From NCBI GenBank assembly GCA_029257805.1, contig JARIAR010000031.1, forward strand, positions 62,001 to 126,000: a DNA stretch of 64,000 nt, read 5' to 3'. This DNA is from Blautia sp. Lineage in GTDB: Bacteria > Bacillota > Clostridia > Lachnospirales > Lachnospiraceae. Shown here in pieces: positions 61,237 to 64,000 of this stretch. Made by a program: the position numbers and the translations under genes. The notes under the pieces are model-generated. The model was not told the origin of the DNA. It was given only the letters and a program-made list of their open reading frames with translations, and made no database searches. Numbering within the stretch: the first letter of the stretch is position 1; each line of letters starts with the position of its first letter.

Positions 61237-61265
61237 TAAAACAATAGAATTTTAAAGAAAAACAG

Positions 61266-61294
61266 TTGACATAGAGATATTACTGTAATATAAT
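61266..61294 (+). promoter_or_regulatory. Sigma-A promoter of rplM-rpsI
   Basis: Consensus TTGACA-17-TATAAT. Confidence 0.85.
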
Positions 61295-61346
61295 TAATCA
61301 ATGTGACGTAGTGCGAATATACTTAAGCCAATAGCCCCGGCAAGAG

Positions 61347-61450
61347 TATTTATCAGCGGTTTCGGACATTTCCGCGATTTCCTGCACAGCGTTTTCACAA
61401 CACTTATTTTGGCGGAAATACCGCGTGAAAGAAACTATCGTTGATAAATA
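61347..61450 (+). promoter_or_regulatory. Structured 5' leader of rplM-rpsI, candidate ribosomal-protein leader
   Basis: TATTTATCAGCG/CGTTGATAAATA, GTTTC/GAAAC and ATTTCCGC/GCGGAAAT nested pairs just upstream of the SD. Confidence 0.7.
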
Positions 61451-61465
61451 ACAGGAGGTAAAACC

Positions 61466-61894
61466 ATGCAGACTTATATGGCTAATCCAGATAAAATCGA
61501 AAGAAAATGGTATGTAGTTGACGCTGATGGATGCACTCTGGGCCGTCTGGCTTCTGGCATTGCAAGCGTTTTAAGAGGTAAAAATAAACCGCAGTTTACA
61601 CCACATGTAGATACAGGCGATTATGTAATCGTAATCAATGCTGATAAAATCAAAGTTACAGGTAAAAAACTGGATCAGAAAATCTACTACAATCACTCCG
61701 ATTATGTAGGCGGAATGAAAGAGACTACATTAAAAGAAATGTTAGCAAAGAAACCAGAAAAGGTTATTGAGCTTGCTGTGAAAGGTATGCTTCCAAAAGG
61801 ACCTTTAGGAAGATCCATGCACAAGAAACTTTTTGTTTATGCAGGAGCTGAACACAAACATGAAGCTCAGAAACCTGAAGTTTTAACATTTTAA
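61466..61894 (+). CDS. rplM: 50S ribosomal protein L13
   Basis: [51 protein letters not shown]. Confidence 0.98.
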   Translation: MQTYMANPDKIERKWYVVDADGCTLGRLASGIASVLRGKNKPQFTPHVDTGDYVIVINADKIKVTGKKLDQKIYYNHSDYVGGMKETTLKEMLAKKPEKVIELAVKGMLPKGPLGRSMHKKLFVYAGAEHKHEAQKPEVLTF

Positions 61895-61911
61895 TGAGGA
61901 GGTAGAAAACA

Positions 61912-62304
61912 TTGGCTAGCGCAAAATTCTACGGAACAGGAAGAAGAAAAAAATCAATCGCAAGAGTTTATCTGGTACCTGGAACCGGTAAAATTACAAT
62001 CAATAAAAGAGACATTGATGAATATTTTGGATTAGATACACTGAAAGTTATCGTTCGTCAGCCGCTTGTTGCAACAGAAACAGAAGGCAAATTTGACGTT
62101 CTTGTAAATGTACATGGTGGTGGTTACACTGGACAGGCTGGTGCAATCAGACACGGTGTTGCAAGAGCACTTCTTCAGGCAGACAACGATTACAGACCAG
62201 CTCTGAAAGCTGCTGGATTCTTAACTCGTGACCCACGTATGAAAGAACGTAAGAAATACGGTCTCAAAGCTGCTCGTAGAGCACCACAGTTCTCAAAGAG
62301 ATAA
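61912..62304 (+). CDS. rpsI: 30S ribosomal protein S9, TTG start
   Basis: [35 protein letters not shown]-terminal [17 protein letters not shown]. Confidence 0.98.
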   Translation: MASAKFYGTGRRKKSIARVYLVPGTGKITINKRDIDEYFGLDTLKVIVRQPLVATETEGKFDVLVNVHGGGYTGQAGAIRHGVARALLQADNDYRPALKAAGFLTRDPRMKERKKYGLKAARRAPQFSKR

Positions 62305-62333
62305 TTTCTCTTATTTTTCAGAGAAAATTGTTA

Positions 62334-62374
62334 CAAAGCCCCGCAAACTCAAGGTTTTTGGGGCTTTGTTTTTT
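62334..62374 (+). terminator. Intrinsic terminator after rpsI
   Basis: CAAAGCCCC...GGGGCTTTG-TTTTTT. Confidence 0.9.
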
Positions 62375-62438
62375 GGCTCTATGTCAAGTTTTGGGGTGGG
62401 ATTCTTAAGAATCCCGCCCCGTTACTGTGTTTGGAGCC
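62375..62438. repeat. Short nested palindromic element between rpsI and the IS
   Basis: GGCTC...GGGGTGGGATTC-TTAA-GAATCCCGCCCC...GGAGCC followed by TTTTTT. Confidence 0.5.
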
Positions 62439-62542
62439 TTTTTTACATTTTTAAGTTCTACATTTATATTAGGGCATGAAAATAAAACCTTCGTGCCAGT
62501 CTTTGATATGCTCCCTTCTAGGTCAATGTCATTAAGTTAATT

Positions 62543-62590
62543 AAAAAGAGAATTAAAATATCAATCATACGATATTTTAATTCTCTTTTT
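62543..62590. terminator. Perfect 20-bp inverted repeat upstream of the transposase, terminator-like on both strands
   Basis: AAAAAGAGAATTAAAATATC-AATCATAC-GATATTTTAATTCTCTTTTT. Confidence 0.8.
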
Positions 62591-62678
62591 TGTACCATAC
62601 ACATATAAAAAACTTGACAAATCTGTCAAAAAATGCGGGCTACGCCCCTAGAAATATAAATTTTGAGGAGGTTGCTCG

Positions 62679-63965
62679 ATGAAAGCTACAGATGTTAAAC
62701 AGATTTTAGAGAATATATTGTGTGAAGCAGTGTCTGCTCCAGCGACATATGTGTATGAACCACAAAAAAACTTTTCACGCACACGTAAATTGCCTTTACA
62801 TACAGTTATTAAAATGTTAATCGGCATGGGTGGAAATAGTTTGGGAAAGGAACTGTTAGAGTGGTTCGGATATTCAGAAAAAACGGTATCGGTATCAGCT
62901 TTTGTTCAACAAAGAAATAAAATTAAACCAGAGACTTTAAAACATATTTTTCAAACAATGGTATCTCAATGCGATAAACATACATTATACAATGGTTATC
63001 GCTTATTGGCTATTGATGGTTCCGATTTAAGACTTCCCTCCGATAAAAGAGAAAGTTTTTCCTATATCCAAAATGATGAAACTACAAAAGGTTATAATCT
63101 ATTACATCTGGACGCCTTATATGATGTTTTGCAGCACGTTTATGTAGATGCGTCTATACAATCAAAAATTGGTATGAATGAGCATAAAGCATTGGTTTCT
63201 ATGATTGATGATTCCGCCATATCAGAAAAAGTAATTCTTATTGCTGATAGAGGATATGAATCCTTTAATAACATTGCTCATTGTCAAGAAAAAAACTGGA
63301 ATTATATCATTCGTTCAAAAGAATCCTATGGCATAAAATTCGAAGCTCCACCAAATGCGACTTTTGATATTGATCATCTTATCACGCTTACTCGCAGACA
63401 AACAAAGCAAACTAAAATTCTTATAAATAAAGATCCCAACAGATATCGTTGGATTCAGCCACACACGAAATTTGATTATATAAAACCTAAAGAGGACAAA
63501 TTATATGATATACCTATAAGAATTGTCAGATTTGAAATTGCTGATTCTGTCTATGAAACACTATATACGAATTTATCTCGTGAAGATTTCCCAGTAGATA
63601 TATTGAAAGAATTGTATCGATTACGTTGGGGAATAGAAACGGCCTTTCGAGAACTTAAATATAATGTTGGATTAGCAAGTATACATAGTAAAAAAACAGC
63701 TTTTGTTTTTCAAGAAATCTATGCAAAGCTCATAATGTATAACTTTTCAGTATTAATTGCTTATTCACAAGATGTACCCACTGGCAAACGCATAAATTTT
63801 GCCAAATCCATGCATGTTTGCTATCAATTCTTTAGAGAAAAGCTAAGCGACATTGTTTTAGCAAAAATGCTTAGTAAATATTTATCGCCAATACGACCTG
63901 GAAGATCTTTTGAACGAAATAAAATCAACAAAAATGCTGTGAGTTTTACATACCGAATCTCATAG
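62679..63965 (+). CDS. IS4-family transposase
   Basis: LLAIDGSDLRLP; VILIADRGYESFNNI; LYRLRWGIETAFRELKYNVGL (Y-(2)-R-(3)-E-(6)-K type signature); SD GAGGAGG. Confidence 0.92.
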   Translation: MKATDVKQILENILCEAVSAPATYVYEPQKNFSRTRKLPLHTVIKMLIGMGGNSLGKELLEWFGYSEKTVSVSAFVQQRNKIKPETLKHIFQTMVSQCDKHTLYNGYRLLAIDGSDLRLPSDKRESFSYIQNDETTKGYNLLHLDALYDVLQHVYVDASIQSKIGMNEHKALVSMIDDSAISEKVILIADRGYESFNNIAHCQEKNWNYIIRSKESYGIKFEAPPNATFDIDHLITLTRRQTKQTKILINKDPNRYRWIQPHTKFDYIKPKEDKLYDIPIRIVRFEIADSVYETLYTNLSREDFPVDILKELYRLRWGIETAFRELKYNVGLASIHSKKTAFVFQEIYAKLIMYNFSVLIAYSQDVPTGKRINFAKSMHVCYQFFREKLSDIVLAKMLSKYLSPIRPGRSFERNKINKNAVSFTYRIS

Positions 63966-64000
63966 ACAGTTGTATTCATATGGTATTGAACAGATGGCAT

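Larger units (their letters stand above)
62541..64000 (+). mobile_element. IS4-family-like insertion sequence, right end beyond window; exact left end not determined
   Basis: DDE transposase plus upstream non-coding hairpin; no pair of terminal repeats can be verified in the window. Confidence 0.75.

Overview
Window from a low-GC Firmicute, probably Lachnospiraceae (inferred from gene content and codon style). It contains three broad parts. (1) A bacterial microcompartment (BMC) locus, about 1-15.7 kb: an edge-truncated fuculose-phosphate-type class II aldolase with a C-terminal encapsulation peptide, CoA-acylating aldehyde dehydrogenase, encapsulation-tagged Zn-alcohol dehydrogenase, four BMC-H shell genes, PduL, EutN/PduN-type vertex protein, PduS, PduT-type BMC-T, DeoR regulator, PduQ, and then a separately punctuated B12-dependent diol dehydratase module (pduCDE, pduGH, fused pduO). 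This fits a deoxy-sugar (fucose/rhamnose) to 1,2-propanediol to propanol/propionate compartment. (2) A mostly housekeeping/accessory stretch: DacA-like carboxypeptidase, small surface-polysaccharide cluster with an LCP protein, HtrA, a divergent ClpX paralog, Na/Ala symporter, tRNA-Leu, carAB, uppP, glpK, molybdate transport, sugar-ABC ATPase, malQ, orphan substrate-binding protein, tRNA-Gly, proC and others. (3) tig-clpP-clpX-lon-engB, ecfA1A2T-truA, an ECF sigma/DUF4179 pair, rplM-rpsI, and an IS4-like transposase running into the right edge. The observations I consider most worth checking are: a dual-start BMC-H gene with a cationic N-terminal extension; the terminator/hairpin-guarded dehydratase cassette; intercistronic hairpins in the shell operon; an encapsulation-peptide-like helix and possible internal start inside PduO; a Cys-rich linker in the aldolase; a candidate three-hairpin ncRNA after pduO; a ClpX paralog that has lost the RKH loop but keeps IGF; an ECF sigma pair splitting truA from rplM; and a strongly folded rplM leader. 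No CRISPR array, prophage or rRNA was seen. All family calls are from reading the translated sequences; no database search was run.
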